Origin: Aeromicrobium sp. PE09-221
Lineage (GTDB): Bacteria; Actinomycetota; Actinomycetes; Propionibacteriales; Nocardioidaceae
Direction of reading: 5' to 3'
DNA: 64,000 nt
Assembly (NCBI RefSeq): GCF_002174305.1
Contig: NZ_MIJB01000015.1
Location: 41,251 to 105,250, forward strand
The notes under the pieces were generated by a model. That model was not told the origin of the DNA and ran no database searches. It saw only the letters and a list, made by a program, of their open reading frames with translations. Made by a program: the position numbers and the translations under genes. This document shows, piece after piece, positions 1-9,429 of the stretch (its first letter is position 1; each line of letters starts with the position of its first letter).

Positions 1-15
1 CCGGAGAGAAGAGGT

Positions 16-615
<600 letters not shown>

Positions 616-709
616 TCCACCAGCCTAGTCGGCTACTCAGGCGATATCAGTAGCGACGCCGGTGACCCCCTGGGCGGCGTACCGTCGAAGCACGATCGAA
701 GGAGTCACT
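616..709. promoter_or_regulatory. Divergent recR / alcohol dehydrogenase promoter region
   Basis: This 94-base gap separates two divergent genes. It holds a 6-base inverted repeat, GCTACT at 632-637 and AGTAGC at 649-654, with an 11-base spacer that includes GATATC, which could be an operator. GAAGGAG at 697-703 is the ribosome binding site of the rightward gene. No strong -35/-10 pair is obvious. Confidence 0.3.
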
Positions 710-1741
710 ATGAGCATTCCCCGCACCATGCGCGCAGCCGTCAGCAGCGAGGCCGGGGCACCGCTGACGATCGACGAGGTGGAGGTCCCCACCCCCGGAC
801 CGCGTGAAGCACTCGTCCGCGTGCTCACCACCGGCGTGTGCCATACCGATCTCCACGCCGTCGAGGGCGACTGGCCTGTCCCGCCCAAGCGTCCGCTGGT
901 GCCCGGGCACGAGGGCTTCGGCGAGGTGGTCGCCCTCGGCGACGAGGTCACCGAGCTCACCATCGGCGATCGCGTCGGCAATGCGTGGCTGTGGTCGGCC
1001 TGCGGTCGCTGCGAGTACTGCCGCAAGGGCTGGGAGACCCTCTGCGAGCAGCAGGAGAACGGGGGCTACTCCGTCGATGGGTCCTTCGCCGAGTACATGC
1101 TCGTCGACGAGAGATACGCCGCGAGGATCCCCGACGGCGTCGATCCCGTGGAGGTCGCCCCGATCCTCTGCGCCGGGGTGACCGTCTACAAGGCCCTCAA
1201 GGAGACCGAGGTGGCACCCGGCGAGTGGGTCGTGATCTCCGGTATCGGCGGTCTCGGCCACGTCGCCGTGCAGTACGCCATCGCCATGGGCATGCGCGTC
1301 GTCGCGGTCGACATCGATGACGAGAAACTCGATCTCGCCCGCCGCCACGGAGCCGAGTTCGTCATCAACGCCCGAGATACCGACCCCGGGCAGGCCGTAC
1401 AGGAGGAGATCGGCGGGGCTCACGGCGTGCTCGTCACCGCGGTCCACCCCTCCGCCTTCGGCCAGGCGGCGGCCATGTCGCGGCGCGGCGGCACGATCGT
1501 CTTCGTGGGACTACCGCCCGGTGACTTCCCGGCGGACATCTTCGACACCGTGCTCCGGGGGCTGACGATCCGCGGCTCGATCGTCGGCACCCGCCAGGAC
1601 ATGGTGGAGGCGCTGGAGTTCTTCGCCGCCGGCAAGGTCCGCCCCACGGTGCACACGCGACGGCTCGAGGAGATCAATGAGATCTTCGCGGAGATGAAGG
1701 ACGGTCACATCGACGGCAGGATCGTTCTGGAGCTCGCCTGA
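710..1741 (+). CDS. Zinc-dependent alcohol dehydrogenase (AdhP-like)
   Basis: This is a 343-residue medium-chain dehydrogenase/reductase that probably oxidises a primary alcohol with NAD(P)+. Visible features are the catalytic-zinc region GVCHTDLH, the GHEGFGEV histidine-glutamate motif, the four-cysteine structural-zinc lobe (CGRCEYCRKGWETLC) and a Rossmann motif GIGGLGHVAVQ. The ATG at 710 follows GAAGGAG by six bases and gives the usual family N-terminus. It stands alone on the plus strand and converges with fbiD, leaving only four bases between stops. Its substrate is unknown; given the surroundings, an alcohol released by ester hydrolysis is possible. Confidence 0.9.
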   Translation: MSIPRTMRAAVSSEAGAPLTIDEVEVPTPGPREALVRVLTTGVCHTDLHAVEGDWPVPPKRPLVPGHEGFGEVVALGDEVTELTIGDRVGNAWLWSACGRCEYCRKGWETLCEQQENGGYSVDGSFAEYMLVDERYAARIPDGVDPVEVAPILCAGVTVYKALKETEVAPGEWVVISGIGGLGHVAVQYAIAMGMRVVAVDIDDEKLDLARRHGAEFVINARDTDPGQAVQEEIGGAHGVLVTAVHPSAFGQAAAMSRRGGTIVFVGLPPGDFPADIFDTVLRGLTIRGSIVGTRQDMVEALEFFAAGKVRPTVHTRRLEEINEIFAEMKDGHIDGRIVLELA

Positions 1742-1745
1742 GGCG

Positions 1746-2351
1746 TCACGAGGCGATCAGACGGCCGATCTCCTGGGTCGGCCCCTGACGGGCGACGCGC
1801 TCCAGGTCGGCGAGGGTGTCGACATCATCGCGCAGGCCAGGCCAGTCCCCGGTGATCTCGACGAGGCCGAGCAAGCGGTGCGCATCGGCCGACCCCGGAC
1901 CGTAGGAGGCCGCCAGCTCGGCCGGCGATGACGACGTGAGCAGGGTGGTGCCCTCTCCGCTGCGGTCGGGCATGAAGGCACGCCGATGGCCGCTCGCTGC
2001 GTCGAGGGCCGCGCCCAGGGTGGCCGCGGTGAGAGCGGGAAGGTCGGCGGGGATCACGGCGATCGGGTACTCCGCACGATGCGCGGCAGCCCACGACCGG
2101 CCCCGGTCGACCGCCGCGGCCATGGTCCCCGGGTCGGCGAGTCCGATATCCGCGGCCGGGTGAGCGATGCCCACGACGACGACGGTCTCCACCGCCGGAA
2201 TCCGCCTCAGCTCGCCGAGGACATGGTCGGTGAACCGGCGCGCGAGGCGCGCACGTCGGTCCGGTTCCAGCGCGAGCCGGGACTTGGCCCGGTCGAAGGG
2301 CTTGACCGGCACGATCACGGTCCATCGCGGTCCCGCCACGTTGCGGGTCAT
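1746..2351 (-). CDS. fbiD: Phosphoenolpyruvate guanylyltransferase FbiD (CofC family)
   Basis: This 201-residue nucleotidyltransferase activates phosphoenolpyruvate (or 2-phospholactate) with GTP, giving the donor that FbiA joins to the deazaflavin FO in F420 synthesis. It has the CofC N-terminus (VIVPVKPFDRAKSRL), the central AVIPADLPAL metal/nucleotide region and a late RLLGLVEITGDWPGLRDDVDT segment. The start ATG follows GGGAG at eight bases. It lies 130 bases downstream of fbiC on the same strand, so the pathway genes are almost contiguous. In actinobacteria the substrate is expected to be PEP, which yields dehydro-F420-0. That assignment comes from family knowledge, not from the sequence. 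Confidence 0.9.
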   Translation of the reverse strand: MTRNVAGPRWTVIVPVKPFDRAKSRLALEPDRRARLARRFTDHVLGELRRIPAVETVVVVGIAHPAADIGLADPGTMAAAVDRGRSWAAAHRAEYPIAVIPADLPALTAATLGAALDAASGHRRAFMPDRSGEGTTLLTSSSPAELAASYGPGSADAHRLLGLVEITGDWPGLRDDVDTLADLERVARQGPTQEIGRLIAS

Positions 2352-2481
2352 CGGACGGCTCCCTGCGGTGGCGGTACGTGGACAACCGTATCGGCGACCG
2401 ATGGGATTGACGGTGTACCGCGGACGCGACCGAGAGGTTGATGGTCTACCGCCCGCTGTTGGGGGGCCCTCGATAGGTCGG
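2352..2481. repeat. Structured intergenic region with degenerate interspersed-repeat copies
   Basis: Between fbiC and fbiD there are three related stretches: GGTGGCGGTA followed by CAACC at 2367-2387, ATTGACGGTGTACCGC at 2406-2421, and GTTGATGGTCTACCGCC at 2437-2453. The last two are inverted relative to the first, so GCGGTAC can pair with GTACCGC to form a stem-loop in the transcript. They resemble the repeat GGTGGCGGTAGTCCATCAAC seen at 27691 and within dnaX. The stretch could attenuate transcription between fbiC and fbiD or be a mobile small repeat. Confidence 0.5.
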
Positions 2482-4977
2482 TCATGCCGGCACCGGGGTG
2501 TAGAGGGTGGTGCGCTGTCGAGCGGGTCGGCCGGCGAGGGCGGCCATCTGCTCGAGTTCGGCGACAGACTTGCGTGAACCGTTGGTCGAGCCGGCCATGC
2601 GGCTGATGGTCTCCTCCATCAGCGTGCCGCCGAGGTCGTTAACGCCTCCGTCGAGCACCTGAGCGCACAAGGGTGGGCCGAGTTTGACCCAGGAGCACTG
2701 GATATTGTCGACGAGACCGTGCAGCAGGATGCGAGACATGGCGTGCACCGCCCGGTTGTCGCGCGTCGTGGGTCCCGGCCGGGCGACCCCGGCGAGGTAG
2801 ATGGGGCTCGACTGGTGCACGAAGGGCAGCGGCACGAATTCGGTGAATCCGCCCGTCCTGCGCTGAATATCGGCGATGAGACGCAGGTGCGCCACCCAAT
2901 GGTGTGGCTGGTCGACGTGTCCGTACATCATCGTGGCGGTGGTCGGCAGGCCCAACTCGTGTGCGGTGGTGACGACCTCGATCCACTGGGCGGTGGGGAG
3001 CTTGCCCTTGGTGAGGATCCAGCGCACGTCGTCGTCGAGGATCTCCGCGGCGGTGCCGGGCAGCGAGTCGACCCCGGCCTCGCGGATCGAGACGAGGAAC
3101 TCGGCGACGGACAGGCCGGTGCGCGCGACCCCGTTCATGATCTCCATCGGACTGAAGGCGTGCAGATGCAGCGACGGCGCGGCGTCCTTGATGGCACGGG
3201 CGATCTGCTCGTAGGCGGTCGCGGGCATCGCCGGGTCGATCCCGCCCTGCACGCACACCTCGGTGGCACCGACGTCCACCGCCAGGGCGGCGCGCGTCGC
3301 GACCTCATCGAGAGAGAGCGTGTAGGCGTCCGCATCAGACGCACGCTGCGCGAAAGCGCAGAACCGGCAGCCGGTGTAACAGACATTGGTGAAGTTGATG
3401 TTCCGGTTGACGACATAGGTGACGTCGTCCCCCACCGCCTCGCGCCTCAGCTCGTCGGCGAGCGAGCACACGGCGTCGAGTGCGGGCCCTTCGGCCGTCA
3501 TCAGCGCGAGCGCCTGCTCGGCGCTGAGCCCCGCGGGGTCGGCCTCGGCCGCCCGCAGCGCCGCGGCCATCTCGGCCGAGCCGAGATGCTCGCCGGCGAG
3601 GGCGGGAGCCGAACGCACCTGCTCGCGCAGCGCGGCCCAGTCCCCGTAGACCTCGTCGAAGTCCCCCCGCCGGTCAGCAGTGCGGCCCGTGGTGTCGATC
3701 GTGGTGTGCAGGTCCGTGCGCCCGGTGTCGGTCCAGCCGCCGTCCGGCTCCTGCCACGGTCGCCCGATCACCTGCGCCGCGGGATCGGCGAGGCCGTCGG
3801 GTGCGGTGAGCGCGTCGACATGGCCGCGCAACCGCGGATCGAGCCATGGCTCGCGCAGATAGGGCGGGTGGATCGTCAGCCGCTCGCGTAGCGCGAAGCC
3901 CTCGGACTCGCACAGCTCGGTGAGCCGGTCGAGCTGGGGCCAGGGCCGTTCGGGGTTGACGTGATCGGGGGTCAGGGGGCTGATGCCGCCGAAGTCGTCG
4001 ATACCGGCGTCCAGCAGCGAACGGCACTCATCGAGCTCCACGAGATTCGGGGGCGCCTGCAATCGCACCGACGGACCGAGCACGACCCGGCACGTGGCGA
4101 TCGCCGCCAGATACTCCTCCACACCGAGGTCATCGGCATGTCGCATCGCGGTGTCCGGCTTGGCGCGGAAGTTCTGGACGATGACCTCCTGGATCGCACC
4201 ATGCTCGCGGCTGATCCGGCGCAGCTCCATGACGCTCTCGGCCCGCTCGGTCTCGTCCTCGCCGATCCCGATCAGCAGACCGGTCGTGAACGGCACCGCC
4301 AGACGGCCGGCGTCCTCCAGGACTCGCACCCGCACAGCCGGATCCTTGTCCGGACTCTTGTAATGCGGTTGTCCCTTCTCCGTCAGTCGGGTGCTGGTGG
4401 TCTCCAGCATCATGCCCATCGAGGGCGCCACCGGCTTGAGCCGGGCCAACTCGGCCCAGCTCATCACCCCGGGATTGAGATGGGGCAGGAGACCGGTCTC
4501 CTCCAATACGAGGATCGCCATCGCCCGCACGTACTCGAGGGTGGACTCGTATCCCGCCTCCTCGAGCCACCGCCGCGCCTCGGGCCACCGGTCCTCGGGT
4601 CGGTCACCGAGCGTGAACAGCGCCTCCTTGCACCCCATCGCGGCACCCCGCCGCGCGATCTCGAGTACCTCATCGGGTGAGAGGAAGAGCGACTCACCCT
4701 TCGCCGCGAGGACTGCCGGTGACTCGACGAACGTGCAGTAGTGGCAACGGTCCCGGCAGAGCTTGGTCAGCGGGATGAAGACTTTGCGCGAGTAGGTGAC
4801 CACCTGGGATCGGCCAGCCTCGGCCAACCCCGCATCACGCACGCGGCGGGCAGCGACCATCAAACGCTCCAGGTCCGCACCACGCGCGGCGAACAGGGCC
4901 GCGATCTCATCGCGACTCAGGGTCTTGGCCGCCTCAGCCCGGGCTACAGCCCGGGAGACTTCTCGCTCGGTCACCAT
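2482..4977 (-). CDS. fbiC: Bifunctional FO synthase FbiC (CofG + CofH)
   Basis: FbiC builds the deazaflavin FO from 5-amino-6-ribitylaminouracil and tyrosine using two radical-SAM domains. Both are intact in this protein of about 831 residues. The N-terminal half has CRDRCHYC (C75, C79, C82) and the C-terminal half has CYTGCRFC near residues 530-540. The length matches single-chain actinobacterial and mycobacterial FbiC. GAAGGAG seven bases before the ATG at 4977 favours that start over GTG at 4980. The ribosome binding site overlaps the stop of the upstream F420-NADP reductase gene, so the two are translated from one message. Confidence 0.97.
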   Translation of the reverse strand: MVTEREVSRAVARAEAAKTLSRDEIAALFAARGADLERLMVAARRVRDAGLAEAGRSQVVTYSRKVFIPLTKLCRDRCHYCTFVESPAVLAAKGESLFLSPDEVLEIARRGAAMGCKEALFTLGDRPEDRWPEARRWLEEAGYESTLEYVRAMAILVLEETGLLPHLNPGVMSWAELARLKPVAPSMGMMLETTSTRLTEKGQPHYKSPDKDPAVRVRVLEDAGRLAVPFTTGLLIGIGEDETERAESVMELRRISREHGAIQEVIVQNFRAKPDTAMRHADDLGVEEYLAAIATCRVVLGPSVRLQAPPNLVELDECRSLLDAGIDDFGGISPLTPDHVNPERPWPQLDRLTELCESEGFALRERLTIHPPYLREPWLDPRLRGHVDALTAPDGLADPAAQVIGRPWQEPDGGWTDTGRTDLHTTIDTTGRTADRRGDFDEVYGDWAALREQVRSAPALAGEHLGSAEMAAALRAAEADPAGLSAEQALALMTAEGPALDAVCSLADELRREAVGDDVTYVVNRNINFTNVCYTGCRFCAFAQRASDADAYTLSLDEVATRAALAVDVGATEVCVQGGIDPAMPATAYEQIARAIKDAAPSLHLHAFSPMEIMNGVARTGLSVAEFLVSIREAGVDSLPGTAAEILDDDVRWILTKGKLPTAQWIEVVTTAHELGLPTTATMMYGHVDQPHHWVAHLRLIADIQRRTGGFTEFVPLPFVHQSSPIYLAGVARPGPTTRDNRAVHAMSRILLHGLVDNIQCSWVKLGPPLCAQVLDGGVNDLGGTLMEETISRMAGSTNGSRKSVAELEQMAALAGRPARQRTTLYTPVPA

Positions 4978-4989
4978 CACGCTACTCCT

Positions 4990-5709
4990 TCACACTGCCG
5001 TGTCGACTCCGGTGATGGCGATGCCCGAGCGGGTCTTGTACCGCTTGTTCATCGAGATCAGCACGGCCGTCAACGGCTCCAGCTGACGCGCCAGACGCAG
5101 ACCACCGGCATCGATGCCTCGCTTGCCCGTCACGGCGACAGCGAGATCGGCGATCAGATCCTTGGCCGCGGCGTCGTCGCCGCAGACCAGCACATCCTCG
5201 TGGCTCAACGCATCGGGTGTCTTCCACAGGGAGAGCGCCGCGACGTGATGGAACGCCCCCACCACGCGCGCCGAGGGCACCAGGCGTTGCGCCTCCTGGG
5301 CCGCGGACTCCTCCAGGACCAGGCCGTAGGGACCATCCTGATCGAATCCGAGCGGATTGACGCAGCTGATCACGACCTTGTCCGCCAGCGCCTCAGCCAG
5401 CCCGGTCACCAATTCGCCATGACCATCCCACGGGACCGCCAGCAAGACCACATCCGCATCCGCGACCACCGCCGCATTCTCACCGCCCGTGACCGCTACT
5501 CCGGCCTTCTCGGCGATCTCGTCGGCCTTCTCCCTCGCCCGACTCGCGTCCCGGGATCCGATAGCCACCTCATGACCCGCCAACGCGAACCGGTACGCCA
5601 GACCACGGCCCTGCGGACCCGTCCCACCCACCACAGCAATCCGATGTTTCGTCATCTCTCCACCCATCTTCGCGTAGTCGTGCTCTTCTGAGGACCGTGC
5701 ATCACTCAC
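4990..5709 (-). CDS. fno: F420-dependent NADP reductase (Fno/NpdG)
   Basis: Fno passes hydride between reduced F420 and NADP+, keeping an F420H2 pool for F420-dependent reductases. The protein has the nucleotide-binding motif GGTGPQGRGLAYRFALAGH, the conserved PWDGH segment, NPLGFDQDG and GAFHHVAA, all typical of the family. The longest reading (239 residues) starts at GTG 5709 and overlaps the fbiB stop as GTGA, suggesting translational coupling. Internal ATGs at 5667 and 5655 (MTKHRIAVVGG) would match the shorter family members. Its placement between fbiB and fbiC puts cofactor synthesis and use in one operon. Confidence 0.9.
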   Translation of the reverse strand: MSDARSSEEHDYAKMGGEMTKHRIAVVGGTGPQGRGLAYRFALAGHEVAIGSRDASRAREKADEIAEKAGVAVTGGENAAVVADADVVLLAVPWDGHGELVTGLAEALADKVVISCVNPLGFDQDGPYGLVLEESAAQEAQRLVPSARVVGAFHHVAALSLWKTPDALSHEDVLVCGDDAAAKDLIADLAVAVTGKRGIDAGGLRLARQLEPLTAVLISMNKRYKTRSGIAITGVDTAV

Positions 5710-6629
5710 GCCAGCTTCACCTCGATCGCTAGCCCATAGGCAAAGGCCACGGCCTTCACCCGTTCGCTGAGAGCGCCGGCCTCGATATCGTCGTCACCCC
5801 GTTCGATCAGCACCCTGCTGCCCTCACGGCGGCACCGCGGGGAAGCCGCCGCGAGCACCGCGTCGACGGACTCCCACTCGCCCGCCGGATCGGGAAAGCC
5901 TCGCCGCGACGTACGCAGCATGGCCGCGAGCACCGCCTCACGGGACCCGAGACCGAAGAGGTCGTGTCCCTCGTCGCGCACCAGCGCCGTTGCACCCGGC
6001 CCGTCGTCAGCTGTCAGCATGGTCGGATCGAGCCCGCGGAGGATGACGAATGGTCGACCGCCGAGTTTGCCGGACACCAGTTCCGCAGCGCCGGCGATCT
6101 CATCGGCGATCGCCGGCGCGGTGACCACGAGCGGGTTGCCATGTGCATCGGTCTGTCCGGCGAAGGACCGGATCGGCACGATACCCGCGCACCCGATCGC
6201 CATGTCCGTCTGTCCCTGACGCCACGGACGGCCCGCGGTGTCCGCGATGAGGATGCCCACGGTGACACCGGCCAGTTCCGCGATCCGGGTGCGCAACCGC
6301 CGCGCATCACCATCGGGATCGGACGGCAAAGAGATGACATGTCCATCCGCCACATTGGAGGCATCGATACCGGCCGCAGCCATCGTCAACCCGTGGTGGG
6401 TCCGCACGATCGACGTGCCACCGCGACGCGCCACGACACGATCCGTCTCGTCCGCGAGCACCTCATCGCGCGACCGCTCGGTCACAAGCCCCGCGGCCTT
6501 CGCGACGATCTTGCTCGTCACGACCACGACATCGCCCTCGGCGAGAGAGGCGGTGGCGGTGAGGATTTCCGCGAGATCGTCACCCGGCACGATCTCGCCG
6601 ATGCCTTCGACCGGGATCAGCTTGACCAT
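5706..6629 (-). CDS. fbiB: Coenzyme F420-0:L-glutamate ligase FbiB, short form
   Basis: This enzyme adds gamma-linked glutamates to F420-0 with GTP. The ligase domain is clear: PVEGIGEIVPGDDLA at the start, VVTSKIVAKAAG, GILIADTAGRPWRQGQTDMAIGCAG and a FVILRGLDP segment. ATG 6629 follows GAAGGAG and gives 307 residues. The mycobacterial FbiB is about 448 residues because of a C-terminal FMN nitroreductase-like domain that reduces dehydro-F420-0. Here only about 90 residues follow the ligase domain, without the recognisable flavin-binding core. A separate reductase may therefore be needed, or the pathway may use another precursor. It is coupled to fbiA (TGAGATG) and to fno. Confidence 0.9.
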   Translation of the reverse strand: MVKLIPVEGIGEIVPGDDLAEILTATASLAEGDVVVVTSKIVAKAAGLVTERSRDEVLADETDRVVARRGGTSIVRTHHGLTMAAAGIDASNVADGHVISLPSDPDGDARRLRTRIAELAGVTVGILIADTAGRPWRQGQTDMAIGCAGIVPIRSFAGQTDAHGNPLVVTAPAIADEIAGAAELVSGKLGGRPFVILRGLDPTMLTADDGPGATALVRDEGHDLFGLGSREAVLAAMLRTSRRGFPDPAGEWESVDAVLAAASPRCRREGSRVLIERGDDDIEAGALSERVKAVAFAYGLAIEVKLA

Positions 6630-6630
6630 C

Positions 6631-7608
6631 TCAGCGCTCCTTCGCCAACGACCGGGCGAGCTCCAGCGCATCTTCGGCCAGTGTGCAGGTCCTGTCGTCA
6701 TCGCTCATATAGAGCGGGACGGCCCGCGCGGTGATACCGGCGGACTCGATCCGCGGCACGTCCCCCGCATCGATGGTGTCGACCAGCCAGCCGTCGAGCA
6801 CCCCGGTATGGAGGCGGGCGCCGTGGAACTCGGCGACACCCGCGGCGCTCACCTCGAGACCGAGCCCGCCGAGGAGCTGATCGGCCATGCCGCGTACATG
6901 GCCGCCGTCGATGATCGGCGAGACCCCGACGACCGGTGCTGGCGCACGCCGCAGGAGCTCCCGCACCCCCGGCACCCTGAGGATGGGGGCGATGGAGACG
7001 ATCGGATTCGACGGAGCGATCACGATCGCGTCGGCATCCTCCACGGCCTCGATGACGCCCGGGGCCGGGACCGCCGCCTCGATACCCTCATATCTCAACG
7101 ACCGGATCGGCACCTGCGCCCGGTAGCGGATCCAATACTCCTGGAAGTGCACGTCCCGCTCGCCCTCAGGAGTCTCGACGACCAGGCGCGTGGCGACCTC
7201 GTCATCGGTCATCGGAACGAGGCGGACACCGGGACGCCATCGGTCACACAGGCCTTCGGTGACCTGCGACAGCGTCAGCCCTGAGCGCAGTCGACTGGAC
7301 CGGACCAGGTGGGTGCCGAGATCCCGATCGCCGAGACCGAACCAGGACTCGGCCTCTCCGTAGTACTCCAGCTCCTGCCGGACATTCCATGTCTCATCCT
7401 GGCGGCCCCAGCGTCTCTCGGGGTCGATGCCGCCGCCGAGGGTGTACATGACCGAGTCGAGATCGGGGCACACGCGGACGCCGAAGATCCAGAGATCGTC
7501 CGCGGTGTTGACGACGGCGGTGATATCGGCATCGGGACGTGCCGCGCGGATGCCCTCCAGGAAACGCGCTCCCCCGATCCCGCCGGTGAGCACCACGATG
7601 TTCTGCAT
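6631..7608 (-). CDS. fbiA: 2-phospho-L-lactate / PEP transferase FbiA (CofD family)
   Basis: FbiA transfers the phosphoenolpyruvyl or phospholactyl group to FO, giving (dehydro)F420-0. The 325-residue product starts at ATG 7608 with VVLTGGIGGARFLEGIR, the CofD signature, followed by VVNTADDLWIFGVRVCPDLDSVMYTL and the nucleotide-site stretch IAPSNPIVSIAPIL. The stop codon lies one base before the fbiB start. Only 16 bases separate it from the upstream SDR gene, which makes the two SDRs probable members of the F420 operon. Confidence 0.95.
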   Translation of the reverse strand: MQNIVVLTGGIGGARFLEGIRAARPDADITAVVNTADDLWIFGVRVCPDLDSVMYTLGGGIDPERRWGRQDETWNVRQELEYYGEAESWFGLGDRDLGTHLVRSSRLRSGLTLSQVTEGLCDRWRPGVRLVPMTDDEVATRLVVETPEGERDVHFQEYWIRYRAQVPIRSLRYEGIEAAVPAPGVIEAVEDADAIVIAPSNPIVSIAPILRVPGVRELLRRAPAPVVGVSPIIDGGHVRGMADQLLGGLGLEVSAAGVAEFHGARLHTGVLDGWLVDTIDAGDVPRIESAGITARAVPLYMSDDDRTCTLAEDALELARSLAKER

Positions 7609-7624
7609 GACCTCAGTGTCGCGT

Positions 7625-8455
7625 TCAGTCGACCTCGACGTCGTCGCGGACCCCTCGCCATGCGGTGGTGCCGCCGTCGACCGGGAGGTTCGCACCGGTG
7701 ATGAAGGACGCATCGTCGCTGGCCAGGAAGCAGACCGCGGCGGCGATCTCCTCCACCTCACCGAAGCGCGGTAGCAGATGCGTGCCGTACATGGCGCGGG
7801 CACGGGCGATCTTGTCGTCGGCGGCGTCCAGATGCGATTGACTCATCGGCGTGCGGATCGAGCCGGGCGAGAAGGCGTTGACCCGGATGTGCGGTGCCAG
7901 GCCGACCGCCGCCGTCCGTGTCAGCTGCAGGACGGCCGCCTTGCTGACGGAGTAGGCCGTCATCGGCGAGCCGTTCATGCCCGCGACGGACGCGGCGTTG
8001 ACGATGGAGGGACCTCGAGAAGACTCCATCAGGTAGGGCGTGGCCGCCTTGATCGCGAGCCAGACGGCCTTGAGGTTGATGTCCATGACGGCATCCCACG
8101 CCGTCTCCTCGAGTTCGTGCACGCGAACGCGATCGGGATCGGTGAACACGTGGTCGAGCACGCCCGCATTGTTCACGAGCGTGTCCAGGCCACCCGCCCG
8201 CCGCGCGAAGTCGTCGACCATCGCGGTGACCTGCTCACCACGCGCCAGATCCACCTCGATCTCGGAGACCTGCGTACCGAGGCCCTCGAGCTCCACTGCG
8301 AGGGTGCGCAGACCGTCGACATCGCGGTCGGCGATGCCGGCATGGGCGGCTCCGCGGCGTGCGACCTCCAGGGCGATCTCGCGCCCCATCCCCTGTGCGG
8401 CACCGGTGATGAGGATGCGCTTGCCATCGAGCATGTCGTGTCCCTTCGAGGTCAT
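7625..8455 (-). CDS. SDR family oxidoreductase
   Basis: This is a classical short-chain dehydrogenase of 276 residues. It has TGAAQGMG cofactor binding near the N-terminus, the NNAG motif, a catalytic Ser in NAASVAG, and YSVSK. The acidic residue at the end of the second strand (ADRDVD) suggests NAD+ preference. The ATG at 8455 overlaps the upstream SDR stop and has GGAGG nine bases before it; an internal ATG at 8434 has AAGGGA and is also possible. It probably oxidises a secondary alcohol or 3-hydroxyacyl intermediate. The substrate cannot be read from the sequence. Co-transcription with fbiA is likely from the 16-base spacing. Confidence 0.85.
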   Translation of the reverse strand: MTSKGHDMLDGKRILITGAAQGMGREIALEVARRGAAHAGIADRDVDGLRTLAVELEGLGTQVSEIEVDLARGEQVTAMVDDFARRAGGLDTLVNNAGVLDHVFTDPDRVRVHELEETAWDAVMDINLKAVWLAIKAATPYLMESSRGPSIVNAASVAGMNGSPMTAYSVSKAAVLQLTRTAAVGLAPHIRVNAFSPGSIRTPMSQSHLDAADDKIARARAMYGTHLLPRFGEVEEIAAAVCFLASDDASFITGANLPVDGGTTAWRGVRDDVEVD

Positions 8456-9285
8456 GAGGTCCGCCCTCCTTCGAGCAGGGCGCCGCGGCCGGCGTGGGTC
8501 GGCTGGGCGAAGGCGGCCGAACCGGAGGCATGGGTGTAGCCGGCGTCGACGAAGACCTCGCTGCCGGTCATATATCGGGCGTCCTCGCTAGCGAGGAAGG
8601 CCATCGCTCCGGCAATGTCATCGGGCTGGCCGGCGCGGTCGAGCATCGCCGATGATGTCATCGTCTCCGTGGCCTGGTCGAGGGCCGTCGCATCGCCGGT
8701 GATCGCCGCCGCCGTCATGGGTGAGACCACCGCTCCGGGCACGACGGTGTTGACCCGGATGCCGAAGGGTCTCAGCTCGGCCGCGACGGAGCGGACCAGA
8801 CCGATCACACCCGCCTTCGTGGCGCTGTAGACGTGGGGTCCGGCTCCCCCGATGATCCCACCGGGACTGGCGGTGACGATGATGCTGCCGCTGCGTTGCG
8901 GCTGCATCACGCGCGCAGCGTGCTTAAGGCACAGGATGACACCGCGCAGGTTCACCGCGATCGTCAGATCGACATCGGCGGTGCGTTGTTCGGAGATCGG
9001 GCCGATCGCGCCGAAGACGGCGGCATTGGCGACGAAGACGTCCAGGCGCCCATGCCGCTCCTGGACGGTATCGACGAGTCCGGCGATGCTGTTCTCATCG
9101 GTGACATCGGTGGCCACGAACTCGGCTCGGTCACCGAGCCGACCGGCGAGTTCGCGAGCAGGGTCGGCCTGCACGTCGGCGATGACGACATGGGCGCCCT
9201 CGTCGACGAACCGGGCGACTGTCGCTGCACCGATCCCGGTAGCACCTCCGGTGACGATGACCACGGCTTGGTTCAGTCCACGCAT
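8452..9285 (-). CDS. SDR family oxidoreductase
   Basis: The 277-residue product is a classical SDR with TGGATGIG, an ADVQAD acidic loop, NAAV in place of the canonical NNAG, a serine in VTASPGG and the YSATK active site. The C-terminus carries an extra 20-odd residues rich in Ala and Gly after DAGYTHASG. AGGAGG lies before the ATG. It overlaps the downstream SDR by an ATGA-type junction, so the pair may act on consecutive steps or form a mixed oligomer. It is the first gene after a 144-base spacer and likely begins the SDR-fbiA-fbiB-fno-fbiC-fbiD message. Confidence 0.85.
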   Translation of the reverse strand: MRGLNQAVVIVTGGATGIGAATVARFVDEGAHVVIADVQADPARELAGRLGDRAEFVATDVTDENSIAGLVDTVQERHGRLDVFVANAAVFGAIGPISEQRTADVDLTIAVNLRGVILCLKHAARVMQPQRSGSIIVTASPGGIIGGAGPHVYSATKAGVIGLVRSVAAELRPFGIRVNTVVPGAVVSPMTAAAITGDATALDQATETMTSSAMLDRAGQPDDIAGAMAFLASEDARYMTGSEVFVDAGYTHASGSAAFAQPTHAGRGALLEGGRTS

Positions 9286-9429
9286 ACTGGCCTCCTAATC
9301 CATGCTAACGATATATATAGAAAGGCCTCACGGCTAGGGCGCACCGATAATCGCGGCCTCGTCGAAGTAGCGGGGTGGCGCACGAGGAGACCCTGCGAGC
9401 ACGTGAGCGGCCGGCACCGCGCCGCTGGG
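9286..9429. promoter_or_regulatory. Probable promoter of the SDR-F420 operon
   Basis: The 144-base gap contains an unusually AT-rich tract (CGATATATATAG, around 9308-9320) just upstream of the SDR gene on the minus strand, in a region otherwise near 70% GC. This is a reasonable -10 region for transcription leftward. The rest of the gap shows no strong hairpin. Confidence 0.35.
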
